Below, piece by piece: positions 13,240 through 20,784 of a stretch of DNA of 34,017 nucleotides. Position 1 is the stretch's first letter, and every line of letters starts with the position of its first letter. The DNA lies in NCBI GenBank assembly GCA_002393955.1, contig DGSK01000045.1:102369-136385 (forward strand), written 5' to 3'. The translations under genes and the position numbers were made by a program. The stretch is from Lachnospiraceae bacterium UBA4364. Its GTDB lineage: Bacteria; Bacillota; Clostridia; Lachnospirales; Lachnospiraceae. A model generated the notes under the pieces. That model was not told the origin of the DNA and searched no databases. It was given only the letters and a program-made list of their open reading frames with translations.

Positions 13240-15789
13240 ATGAAACTCCGTTTACCCAAAAAGAAAGAATGTCTTAATATAGGCCTGGCGGCAGCCGTTA
13301 TCGGAGCGCTGCTTTTATTTCTGTATGTTGATCTTCCGGAAAATAATTATGACGGAGTGTTAAAAGCGTACCCGGACAGTCCGGTTTTTGCAGATATTTC
13401 CGCGGACAGGACTCTGGCTGCGATAAATGACAGTTATAAAAAAGTCTATGTCATAGACTATTCCACGCAGGCTGTCAGATACATGATAGACAGTGAGGAT
13501 ATCAGTCAGGACGCAGAAATATTTGATGTGCTGTTCAATGACAGAAATGAACTATTTTTGTATGCGATGGACTATGATCCGGATACCGGTATGCTGCTTT
13601 CGGAATACATAGTATGCTGTGACGGAAAGGGTAAAGTGGAGAGGACAATTGCCCTGCCCCCGGTGGATAATGATGTATATGATTCTTCTGTCGGTGGGTT
13701 TCATTTTGAGGGAGAGGACCTGCTCTGTGTTGCCAACAGGGATGAAGTTTACAGCATTTTATGCATAGATATGGAGTCCGGAAAATACAGCGTTCAGGCA
13801 GAATATGAAAATGAAGATGCAAAAGTAAGCAAATGGATCAGTGCCGCAAATGACGGTTCTTACTATATTACATGGGACAACGGTGAGTTTGGAGTTCTGC
13901 AGGCAGACGGAACCTATGAAGAAACCGACAGTTTTGATTTCAGGCTCCGCTCGGATAAAAGCAGCGAAAATACCCTGATAGACCTGGTCACTGCATGCGG
14001 CGATAAGGTGATGATCCTGGACGGAGGTTACTGGGACACCGTATACACATATGAAAACGGAGAGCTTGTTCCCTACATTACATTAAAGGATGTATATGGC
14101 ATCGGCGAAATGGATGTGGATGAGTATGCCAGTTTCACTTACGACAATCTGTTTTTCCCGCTGCATGATGAAGAAGGCGAGCTGGGGATAATCTCACATT
14201 ACAATCTGATACTTACCGACGGAAGCAATATACATATTGTTGACGGACAAAACGGCTACGCCCTTCCGCTGGGGAATATAATTTTTAATATAGCAAGACC
14301 GTCATTGCTGGTATCAGGTGCATTTCTTACGATCATTGGCACGATACTGATACTTGGAAGTCTCATGAAATGGCGTCTGTCGGTGCTTTCAAAGCTTCTT
14401 CTCATCGTACTTCCCATTGTCCTGATCGCCATTTTTGTAATAGCAAATACCGTAATAAAGAAAACGGAAAAAACCTATTATGAAACCGAATACGAAAAAT
14501 ATATTGCGATAGCTGATTTCATAAGGAGTAATCTTGATGTAGAGCTTATAAAGGAAATTGACGACCTTGAAGATAGGGATAACGGAAACGTTGATCTTCT
14601 TGAAGAAAATCTGTATGACATCCTTTCAGCGGACAGTACGGGATGGAGCGACAGCATAGAGGTAACGATCTATTCATATGATAAGTATGGAATGAACCGG
14701 TCATTAGTCAGCTCTACCGGGATATACAATTTCCTTGACTACGATCTTATGCTCACGATGAACCAGCTTGAGGGAAAAAGGATAAAGAATACAGATATCT
14801 ATGTGACGGATACCAATGCATATTACAATCATTACACGGATATCTTTTCACTGATCCGTGATGATGACGGCGAGATACTGGCTATCGTAAGTGTTTCAGA
14901 CGATTTTGCAGAATTGGCGAGAAATCTGGATGAAGTAAAAATGAACATCATAATTCAGACTTTTGCACTGATGATCGTTCTCGTCATCCTGATGGTGATA
15001 CTTTCATTATATATTAACAACAATCTTCGGAGGACCAGCGCAGCTATAAGGGAGATCGGCGAAGGAAACTATGATGAGAAGATAGAAAACATTTCCAATG
15101 ATGAGCTGGGCGATATTGCAAAAAGTGTTAACCACATGGCCGACAGTATCAGGAGTTCGCAGCAGTCCATTATAACCGGTATGTCCACGATGATAGAAAG
15201 CAGGGACAATTCAACCGGCGGGCATATCAAGCGTACCAGTCTCATTATCAACGAGTTTGCACAGACACTGAAGGAGCATGAACATTCCCTTGGTATAAAT
15301 GACAAGTTCATTCAGGATCTTACCAAAGCTGCACCTATGCATGACTTGGGAAAGATCGCTGTAGATGACGATGTGCTCAGGAAGCCCGGCAAATATACCG
15401 AAGGGGAGTATGAAAAGATGAAAGAACATGCACTGGAAGGTGCAAGGATCATAGAGACTCTTCTTAAGGACTCGGATGACAGGGAGTTTGCGAAAATTGC
15501 GGTAAATGTAGCGCATTACCATCATGAAAAATGGAATGGCACAGGTTACCCCGAGGGGCTTAAAGGCAGGGACATTCCTATTGAGGCCCGCATCATGGCC
15601 CTTGCTGATGTTTTCGATGCACTGGTAAGCAAACGCTGCTACAAAGATGCCTTTGACTATGAAACCGCATATACGATTATTCGTGACAACTGCGGAACAC
15701 ATTTCGATCCGGAGCTGGGTGAGCTTTTCTTAAGCTGCTATGAGAAATTTGAAAAGCTGTACGATAAACTGCTGTCGGAGGAAGAGTAG
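13240..15789 (+). CDS. Membrane HD-GYP phosphodiesterase with large extracytoplasmic sensor and HAMP
   Basis: This 849-residue receptor has a TM helix at about 10-28, an extracytoplasmic segment of about 330 residues with repeated strand-like blocks (possibly beta-propeller), TM helices near 360-378 and 383-408, a second external sensor (about 410-565), TM near 570-592 and a HAMP-type linker to about 645. The C-terminal HD-GYP domain (650-845) has HDLGKI (His701-Asp702), the HYHHEKWNGTGYP block (759-771, GYP at 769-771) and ALADVFDAL. Expected activity is hydrolysis of cyclic di-GMP. AGGAG lies 14 bases before the ATG, an unusually long spacing, but an in-frame TGA at 13228 rules out an earlier start. 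Confidence 0.9.
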   Translation: MKLRLPKKKECLNIGLAAAVIGALLLFLYVDLPENNYDGVLKAYPDSPVFADISADRTLAAINDSYKKVYVIDYSTQAVRYMIDSEDISQDAEIFDVLFNDRNELFLYAMDYDPDTGMLLSEYIVCCDGKGKVERTIALPPVDNDVYDSSVGGFHFEGEDLLCVANRDEVYSILCIDMESGKYSVQAEYENEDAKVSKWISAANDGSYYITWDNGEFGVLQADGTYEETDSFDFRLRSDKSSENTLIDLVTACGDKVMILDGGYWDTVYTYENGELVPYITLKDVYGIGEMDVDEYASFTYDNLFFPLHDEEGELGIISHYNLILTDGSNIHIVDGQNGYALPLGNIIFNIARPSLLVSGAFLTIIGTILILGSLMKWRLSVLSKLLLIVLPIVLIAIFVIANTVIKKTEKTYYETEYEKYIAIADFIRSNLDVELIKEIDDLEDRDNGNVDLLEENLYDILSADSTGWSDSIEVTIYSYDKYGMNRSLVSSTGIYNFLDYDLMLTMNQLEGKRIKNTDIYVTDTNAYYNHYTDIFSLIRDDDGEILAIVSVSDDFAELARNLDEVKMNIIIQTFALMIVLVILMVILSLYINNNLRRTSAAIREIGEGNYDEKIENISNDELGDIAKSVNHMADSIRSSQQSIITGMSTMIESRDNSTGGHIKRTSLIINEFAQTLKEHEHSLGINDKFIQDLTKAAPMHDLGKIAVDDDVLRKPGKYTEGEYEKMKEHALEGARIIETLLKDSDDREFAKIAVNVAHYHHEKWNGTGYPEGLKGRDIPIEARIMALADVFDALVSKRCYKDAFDYETAYTIIRDNCGTHFDPELGELFLSCYEKFEKLYDKLLSEEE

Positions 15790-15794
15790 CCTCT

Positions 15795-16210
15795 GTGAAA
15801 AAGTTCTGCTGTTTATTCACAAAATTCTTTCTACTGTTTTTTCTTGCTTCTTTTATTGGCTGGCTTTATGAAGTCGCCTGCGTGTATGTAATGTTTGGCA
15901 TATATGTTGACAGAGGCGTGCTGCACCTGCCGGCCTGCCCTATATACGGCTTCGGCATGCTGCTTATGAAATTTTTTACTACGGATTCAATCTGGTGCTG
16001 TGGTCCTACGAGCCCTGGCCCCTTAATTACAAAGGAAAGATATCTGTGATAAGCAGCTGCCTGTTCGGCTTTATGACAGCGCTGTTCATGAAACTGGCAG
16101 TCCCGCCGGTTGAAAAGCTTTTTGATTCCAAAGCCAAAAACTATGCTGCAGCTGCATCCGGTGCTTTGTTTCTTTTCTGTGTGGGGTGGGAGATATACCA
16201 TTTGGGATGA
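15795..16210 (+). pseudogene. CmpB-like (putative ABC transporter permease) membrane protein with frameshift
   Basis: The first part (GTG 15795) encodes FFLLFFLASFIGWLYEVACV and GVLHLPACPIYGFGMLLM, typical of the ABC_trans_CmpB family of small membrane proteins. In this frame the ORF then continues nonsensically to 16049. The continuing family-like sequence (YGFNLVLWSYEPWPLNYKGK ... CVGWEIYHLG) is in a different frame, ending at 16210. A T6 run at 15972-15977 is the shift point: one more T would join both parts into about 138 residues. It could be a true mutation, slippage or a sequencing error. It follows the HD-GYP stop by five bases. Confidence 0.7.
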
Positions 16211-16288
16211 TCATTTGAAAAAGGTAAATCGCACACATTTTTTCCGGCGAGAATTCAAAAAAACAAAGATGTGAAAGTGATATATTAA

Positions 16289-17437
16289 ATGAAAATTCTA
16301 ATAGTACCCATGGCCGCCATGGCTGAAACATCCGGCCCGACCGGCAGATGCCGTCTGCTGGCAGAGGGCTTCAGGGATGCCGGCATGGAAACTGCCACAT
16401 GCAAGGCCAGGGATGTGAACTATAAAACAATACCGGGCATACAGGATTACTATCTCGATACTCCTATGCCCTTCGGATTACCGCGGGCAATCGCATCGCG
16501 AACATTTCCCATTGCCCGGAAACTGGGAATTACCTCCAGAAAGACAGTAAACAGCTTCGATGAAGTCCTCTGGTTTACAGGGAATCTTGATTACCGGTAT
16601 CTGGGAAAAAGTGTCGATTCCGTCAGAAAAGCGATCCGGGACTTCAGGGCGGATGCTGTATATTCGGAATTCAGCATATCTGCGATCATAGCTTCAAAAA
16701 TTGAGAACATACCCCTCTATGCTACAGTGAGCTATCCAACTCAGCATGAGTTCGCCCACAGGTCAGACCTTGCGGGGGGATTAAATAAGCTCCTTGCAGA
16801 GTACGGACTGCCTGAGGCGGACTCTGCACTGCAGCTTTTCGACCGGGCAGACAAGTCCTTCTGCCCAAGCATCAGAAAACTTGAACCCATAGAAAAAGAC
16901 AGCGTACATTACTGCGGAGCACTGAAATCCGTGTCCCTTAAAGAGCCCTCATCCTCACGGGACAAGATCCTTGTGTACATGGGAAGCGGAACCATATCCC
17001 CGAAAAAGATGCAGGATGTCATGAAAAATGCATTCGCGGGAAGCAGTTACCAGGTATATATAGCCTCGGCATCCCTGAAGGAAGAGACGGTGGATAATAT
17101 ACACATTGCCAGGCGGTGGGATTTCGGGACTATGCTTGATGAAGCCGCTCTGTTCATTAACCATGGGGGCCAGAACAGCATCGTCGACGGCCTGCTCCAC
17201 GGAGTACCCCAGATCATGGTTCCCGGAAAAGTGTTCGAACGGAAGTACAATGCAGATTCCATTGTAAGAAATAACGCAGGGGTCGTGGTTTCCGTTGCGG
17301 ATTTTAATCCGGTATATATCCGTGATGCTGCTGAACAGGCTATCCGGTCCAAAGAGATGGCCGCCAATGCCACCGCATTGGGAAAAGAGCTGGCAGAAAC
17401 GGGTGGGATGGATGTCATGATTAGGGAGATAAAGTAA
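16289..17437 (+). CDS. GT1/GT28-like glycosyltransferase
   Basis: This 382-residue protein has two Rossmann-like halves of the GT-B fold. The N-terminal half has MKILIVPM and a GPTGRCRLLAEGFRDAG stretch. The C-terminal half has ILVYMGSG and the nucleotide-sugar binding block NHGGQNSIVDGLLHGVPQIMVPG (His292 at its start), as in MGT/UGT and MurG-type enzymes. It likely transfers a sugar from a UDP- or dTDP-sugar to a small molecule or lipid; donor and acceptor are unknown. No transmembrane segment is evident. The ribosome site is weak, with a purine-rich leader only. The gene stands alone between the CmpB-like relic and the Rpn locus. Confidence 0.8.
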   Translation: MKILIVPMAAMAETSGPTGRCRLLAEGFRDAGMETATCKARDVNYKTIPGIQDYYLDTPMPFGLPRAIASRTFPIARKLGITSRKTVNSFDEVLWFTGNLDYRYLGKSVDSVRKAIRDFRADAVYSEFSISAIIASKIENIPLYATVSYPTQHEFAHRSDLAGGLNKLLAEYGLPEADSALQLFDRADKSFCPSIRKLEPIEKDSVHYCGALKSVSLKEPSSSRDKILVYMGSGTISPKKMQDVMKNAFAGSSYQVYIASASLKEETVDNIHIARRWDFGTMLDEAALFINHGGQNSIVDGLLHGVPQIMVPGKVFERKYNADSIVRNNAGVVVSVADFNPVYIRDAAEQAIRSKEMAANATALGKELAETGGMDVMIREIK

Positions 17438-17501
17438 ATTCCTGTATTCATCTTCCCTAAAACAAGATAGTCCATAAAAAGTTTAGTACATCACAGATGC
17501 G

Positions 17502-17530
17502 TTGACAAACAATTCTATTTCTGATAGTCT
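17502..17530 (+). promoter_or_regulatory. Promoter of Rpn gene leader
   Basis: TTGACA at 17502-17507, 17-bp spacer, TAGTCT at 17525-17530. The transcript would carry a leader of about 240 bases before the Rpn ATG at 17777. Confidence 0.6.
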
Positions 17531-17535
17531 TCAAA

Positions 17536-17706
17536 CTGTTATTGGCAGTCTGCCAGGAACCGTAACGGGTGTCCGCCCGCTGCGTATACCACAAAATAAT
17601 AAACATACGATGCCTGGACCATTCTGAAGATGTCTTGTCTGATTCCTGTGATCCTTTCCGTTCTTAAATTCTCTTTGGTTCTGTATAGCATCGGGAAAGG
17701 AGAGAA
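17536..17706 (+). ncRNA. Long structured 5' leader of Rpn-family gene
   Basis: The leader can form GGCA-GTC-TGCC and CGGGT-GTCC-GCCCG hairpins, then a single-stranded ACCACAAAA stretch. About 80-90 bases (17542-17610 and neighbours) align by eye with the orphan RNA at 1672-1776, including the second hairpin where one pair changes from T-G to C-G. No terminator-like T run is present here, unlike the orphan copy. It may be a cis-regulatory RNA; no known riboswitch class was recognised. Confidence 0.35.
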
Positions 17707-17707
17707 G

Positions 17708-17734
17708 ATGAATACGCTAATGCATATACATTGA
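17708..17734 (+). CDS. Possible 8-residue leader peptide
   Basis: GGAAAGGAG is followed at proper distance by ATG and a very short reading frame MNTLMHIH, ending 42 bases before the Rpn ATG, which has its own AAAGGAG. A ribosome site this good in front of a tiny frame suggests translational control or a relic start. The real role is unknown. Confidence 0.25.
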   Translation: MNTLMHIH

Positions 17735-17776
17735 GAACCGTGTTGAATAGTGTTAAACTGAAAGGAGCAAAGTTAT

Positions 17777-18703
17777 ATGGGTGAAAAGGATATAACTGAA
17801 AAAGCACTGATATCATGTAACGATGTCTTTGCTGACATAGTAAATAACCTGGTCTTTGGCGGAAAGAAATGCGTTGAAGAGACAGAACTTGAACAAGCGC
17901 CGGACAGGGGAACTTATCTGGGAAACAGTGGCTTCAGGGAACTGGAGCGTGATGTGTCAAAGTACTGGAAGGCAAACAATATCCGCATAGCGTTGCTGGG
18001 GATAGAAAACCAGACCGTGCCGGAAGACGATATGCCGATGCGGGTAATTGGATACGATGGACTGGCATACCGTGACCAGATCAGGTACGAAACTGACGAG
18101 AAAGGAATTCGCAGAAAAGTAGTTGAGCGATGTCCTGTAATAACTCTTGTGTTATACTTTGGTTATGAGAAGCATTGGGATAAGGCCCGTACACTGCACG
18201 AGGCACTTGGTGATACACTTAAACCGGAATTAAAAGGGCTGGTGAATGACTATGCAATCAATCTGTACGAGATTGCATATTTGACTGATGAACAGCTGGA
18301 AGGTTTTCAAAGTGATTTCAGGTATGTGGCAGACTACTTCGTACAGAAGCAGAGGACAGGGACTTATACAGGCTCACATGAAGAAATGAAGCATGTTCGT
18401 GAAGTACTTCAGTTAATGACAGTACTGACCGGGGACAACAGATTTGCTTCAGTGGCAGAGCAGGAAAATGGAGAAAGCGAGAAAGGGGATATTCGTAATA
18501 TGTGTGATGTTTTGGACGCAATCGAGAAAAAGGGATTCGATACTGGATACGGTTCAGGATATAACGAGGGTGAGGCGTCGCAAGCTAAAAAAGATGCGGT
18601 AGGGATGTATCGAAAAGGACTTGATACAACCGATATTGCTGAAATTACAGGCAACAGTACTGAGACAATCCTTGGCTGGCTGGATGAGGCCGGAGTGTTA
18701 TAG
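17777..18703 (+). CDS. Rpn-family recombination-promoting nuclease / putative transposase
   Basis: This 308-residue protein starts MGEKDITEKALISCNDVFADIVNN, the hallmark N-terminus of Lachnospiraceae Rpn/PD-(D/E)XK transposase-like proteins. Candidate catalytic residues are Asp59 (ERDV), Glu77 and Gln79 (LGIENQT). Further family blocks are MRVIGYDGLAYR, VTLVLYFGYEKHW, VNDYAINLYEIAYL and DFRYVADYFVQ. The C-terminus has DTGYGSGYNEGEA and a short helical segment. The family cleaves DNA and promotes RecA-independent recombination; it is mobile and multicopy. AAAGGAG precedes the ATG. Part of its coding sequence (18410-18478) is repeated just downstream. The gene appears intact. Confidence 0.88.
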   Translation: MGEKDITEKALISCNDVFADIVNNLVFGGKKCVEETELEQAPDRGTYLGNSGFRELERDVSKYWKANNIRIALLGIENQTVPEDDMPMRVIGYDGLAYRDQIRYETDEKGIRRKVVERCPVITLVLYFGYEKHWDKARTLHEALGDTLKPELKGLVNDYAINLYEIAYLTDEQLEGFQSDFRYVADYFVQKQRTGTYTGSHEEMKHVREVLQLMTVLTGDNRFASVAEQENGESEKGDIRNMCDVLDAIEKKGFDTGYGSGYNEGEASQAKKDAVGMYRKGLDTTDIAEITGNSTETILGWLDEAGVL

Positions 18704-18748
18704 AGTCTAAGTGCTTATGTCATATTTCTGCACGTTCCATAATTGCTG

Positions 18749-18817
18749 CAGCTTATGACAGTACTGACCGGAGACAACAGGTTTGCTTCAGTGACAGAGC
18801 AGGAAAACGGAGAAAGC
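18749..18817 (+). repeat. 69-nt partial duplication of the Rpn gene
   Basis: Bases 18749-18817 repeat 18410-18478 of the Rpn gene (encoding about LMTVLTGDNRFASVAEQENG) with a handful of substitutions and no gaps. The copy ends in AGAAAGC, the left edge of the terminator hairpin. It is too short to be functional protein; it may come from a lost second Rpn gene or from recombination. Confidence 0.85.
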
Positions 18818-18860
18818 TGCCGCTTTATTGATTAAATTCAATAGAGTGGCAGCTTTTTTA
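18813..18860 (+). terminator. Strong intrinsic terminator after Rpn gene
   Basis: A 19-bp stem including G-T pairs: AAAGCTGCCGCTTTATTGA (18813-18831) with TCAATAGAGTGGCAGCTTT (18838-18856), six-base loop, followed by a T run to 18859. It insulates the Rpn gene from the convergent XRE gene. Confidence 0.85.
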
Positions 18861-18904
18861 TATACGGTGGCACGAACCTTAAAATGAATATGTTTATATG
18901 AATT

Positions 18905-19255
18905 TCATACCCCTGTCGCTCTAATCTTAGAATACATGCTCAGATATTCTGATAAAATGGCTTTTTCACGGTCGCTACCGGATCGCATTGTCTCAATAAT
19001 AGAATCAGGAACATAGGCATCACTTCCGTCAGTCGATTTTCCAAGGATAAGATAGTCTAAAGAGCAGTCCAAAACCATACTGAGCTGTATCATTTTTTCG
19101 AGTGAGAGACGGGCCTTTCCACATTCTACATAGCTGATGTGCTTAACCGTTACATCAAGTTCGTCTGCCAATATGGTCTGCGTCATTTCTTTATTTTTTC
19201 TCAATTCTTTGATACGATGGCCGATTTTAGAATCCAAATTGATTAGACAATCCAT
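18905..19255 (-). CDS. XRE-family transcriptional regulator
   Basis: This 116-residue protein has an N-terminal HTH_3 domain (IGHRIKELRKNKEMTQTILADELDVTVKHISYVECGKARLSLEKMI, residues about 11-56). After LDCSLDYLILGKS comes a 40-residue helical C-terminal tail that may oligomerise. It is divergent from the BREX operon, 306 bases from brxA, and is the only DNA-binding regulator adjacent to it. It is therefore the natural candidate to control it and itself; this is inference from position. The ribosome site is weak. Confidence 0.8.
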   Translation of the reverse strand: MDCLINLDSKIGHRIKELRKNKEMTQTILADELDVTVKHISYVECGKARLSLEKMIQLSMVLDCSLDYLILGKSTDGSDAYVPDSIIETMRSGSDREKAILSEYLSMYSKIRATGV

Positions 19256-19419
19256 TTCTGCTCTGCTTTCTGTGTGAGAATACCTATGCTTTTTCTTTAA
19301 TAGTCAAATAGAATTGCAAACATGAGACATATCAGTCAGTTAATCTGAATTATACTCGCAGGTTCATTATAAATAAGGCTTTACTCATAAAAAATACAAG
19401 ATACGGTGCAGACGGTGTA

Positions 19420-19447
19420 ACCGAATAGGTTAATATTGGTGTATAAT
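19420..19447 (+). promoter_or_regulatory. BREX operon promoter with possible operator
   Basis: TATAAT lies at 19442-19447, but the 17-bp-upstream hexamer is poor (AACCGA). An imperfect inverted repeat, ACCGAATA (19420-19427) and TATTGGT (19434-19440), abuts the -10 box and is a plausible XRE binding site. The remaining 19256-19561 region is AT-rich with no ORF recognised; a TATAAT on the minus strand (complement of 19349-19354) may serve the XRE gene. Confidence 0.45.
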
Positions 19448-19561
19448 AGGTGCATATGCATTAACTCAGCAGGTTATTTTTGTTATGTATTTGGAAGGGG
19501 TTTCATTCTGTTATTTCTCTTAAAAATACTGACAATATTCTAATCCGGAAAGATTTTAGAA

Positions 19562-20179
19562 ATGGCAGTAATAAATCAAAGTCCTTATAAAGGATCTGCC
19601 CAGATTACGAGAGAGCAGTTCCTGTTCTATGAAATGAGAACAACGGCAAAGCTCAGGCGTGAGGGGCTTAAAGATGAAGAAATAATAGATCGGATCGTGG
19701 AAGATAACCTGTTCCAGTATCCGACGGAGAAATCTATCCGTCAGATGGCAAAGGCCTGTGTCAACAGACTTAAGGCTATGGGGGATGAAGATCTGATCGA
19801 GGCAGTAGCTTCGCAGTCATCTGAGACAGCGAAGCAGATTTGCATGTATGCAATGATGAAACAGTATAGGCTGGTATGGGATTTCATGATCACTGTGATC
19901 GGAGAGAAATACCGGATGCAGAACTTCTCATTCAGCCAGATGGATGTGAATGTATTCTTCATGCAGCTGCAGGAGCAGGACGACTATGTGGCTGGGTGGA
20001 GTGAGACTACAGTGAAGAAGATCCGTCAGATCCTGATCCGTGTGCTGGCGGAAAATGAGTATCTGGACAATATTAAGGCGGATCATATCAATCCGGTATG
20101 GTTGAATCCTGTACTGGAGAATGCGATAAGAAGCAACAATGATGACCGGGCACTCACGGCGTTTAACTGCTTCTCATAG
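19562..20179 (+). CDS. brxA: BREX protein BrxA (DUF1819)
   Basis: This 205-residue protein is the first gene of a canonical type 1 BREX operon. The N-terminus (MAVINQSPYKGSAQITREQFLFYEMRTTAKL) and overall length match the DUF1819/BrxA family, small winged-helix DNA-binding proteins required in some BREX systems. It has no catalytic motif. Only a weak GGAA precedes the ATG, whereas the next genes have strong sites. It is followed after eight bases by brxB. Assignment rests on recognisable family sequence together with the conserved gene order. Confidence 0.92.
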   Translation: MAVINQSPYKGSAQITREQFLFYEMRTTAKLRREGLKDEEIIDRIVEDNLFQYPTEKSIRQMAKACVNRLKAMGDEDLIEAVASQSSETAKQICMYAMMKQYRLVWDFMITVIGEKYRMQNFSFSQMDVNVFFMQLQEQDDYVAGWSETTVKKIRQILIRVLAENEYLDNIKADHINPVWLNPVLENAIRSNNDDRALTAFNCFS

Positions 20180-20187
20180 GAGGAACC

Positions 20188-20763
20188 ATGAGCAAGATAA
20201 ACGAGAGACTGGACAGTCTTAAATTAGAGATACAGAAGCCGGAGTTCCTGGAAGGTAAAGGCTTAAGTAATGAGGTCAATATCCGTATCTTCTGCTATGA
20301 CGCTGCGGATGAAATGATCGTTCGGCATTTTACAGAGCAGCTGATCGTGGATCAGTCACTGGACTGTCATCTGATTGAACGGAACCTGTATAAGGTGTTC
20401 CTGTCCATCTGCGATGAAAAGAGGATTACAGATAAGGCTTCTCAGATGGAAGAAAAGAAGGGGAAGGACTTCCTTTTCCAGAATCTGCAGAAGTTCGCCA
20501 ATAATAAGAGCTTCGTGGAGAAGATGCAGTACGAGCCACATGAGCCAGGTGATGTGCTGCTACTGACCGGCGTGGGAGAGGTTTTCCCGTTCATGAGGAT
20601 CCATTCTCTGCTGGAAGCTTTGCAGCCGGAGTTCCCGGACATTCCAATTCTTGTGATGTATCCGGGCAAGTATGACGGCAGATTTGTAAGACTCTTCGAC
20701 AGACTTGAATCAAATCCGTACTATCGTGCGTTCAGCATCATCGGAAACGAAAACTCAAATTAA
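20188..20763 (+). CDS. brxB: BREX protein BrxB (DUF1788)
   Basis: This 191-residue protein has the DUF1788 pattern: MSKINERLDSLKLEIQKPEFLEGKGLSNEVNIRIFCYDAADE at the start, then DVLLLTGVGEVFPFMRIHSLLEALQ and PILVMYPGKYDG near the C-terminus. It is an essential BREX component of unknown biochemical role, thought to assemble with BrxC and PglZ. AGGAGGAA stands directly before the ATG. Length is typical (about 190-200). Confidence 0.93.
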   Translation: MSKINERLDSLKLEIQKPEFLEGKGLSNEVNIRIFCYDAADEMIVRHFTEQLIVDQSLDCHLIERNLYKVFLSICDEKRITDKASQMEEKKGKDFLFQNLQKFANNKSFVEKMQYEPHEPGDVLLLTGVGEVFPFMRIHSLLEALQPEFPDIPILVMYPGKYDGRFVRLFDRLESNPYYRAFSIIGNENSN

Positions 20764-20784
20764 CAATTCAGGAGGGGTTACGTT

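Noticed and set aside
17440..17470. GGGAGAT/ATCTTCCC inverted repeat as terminator of the glycosyltransferase gene
   Set aside because: The stem is bulged and no T run follows.
18749..18860. Second small gene after the Rpn gene
   Set aside because: The segment is a 69-nt partial copy with no start site and runs into the terminator hairpin.
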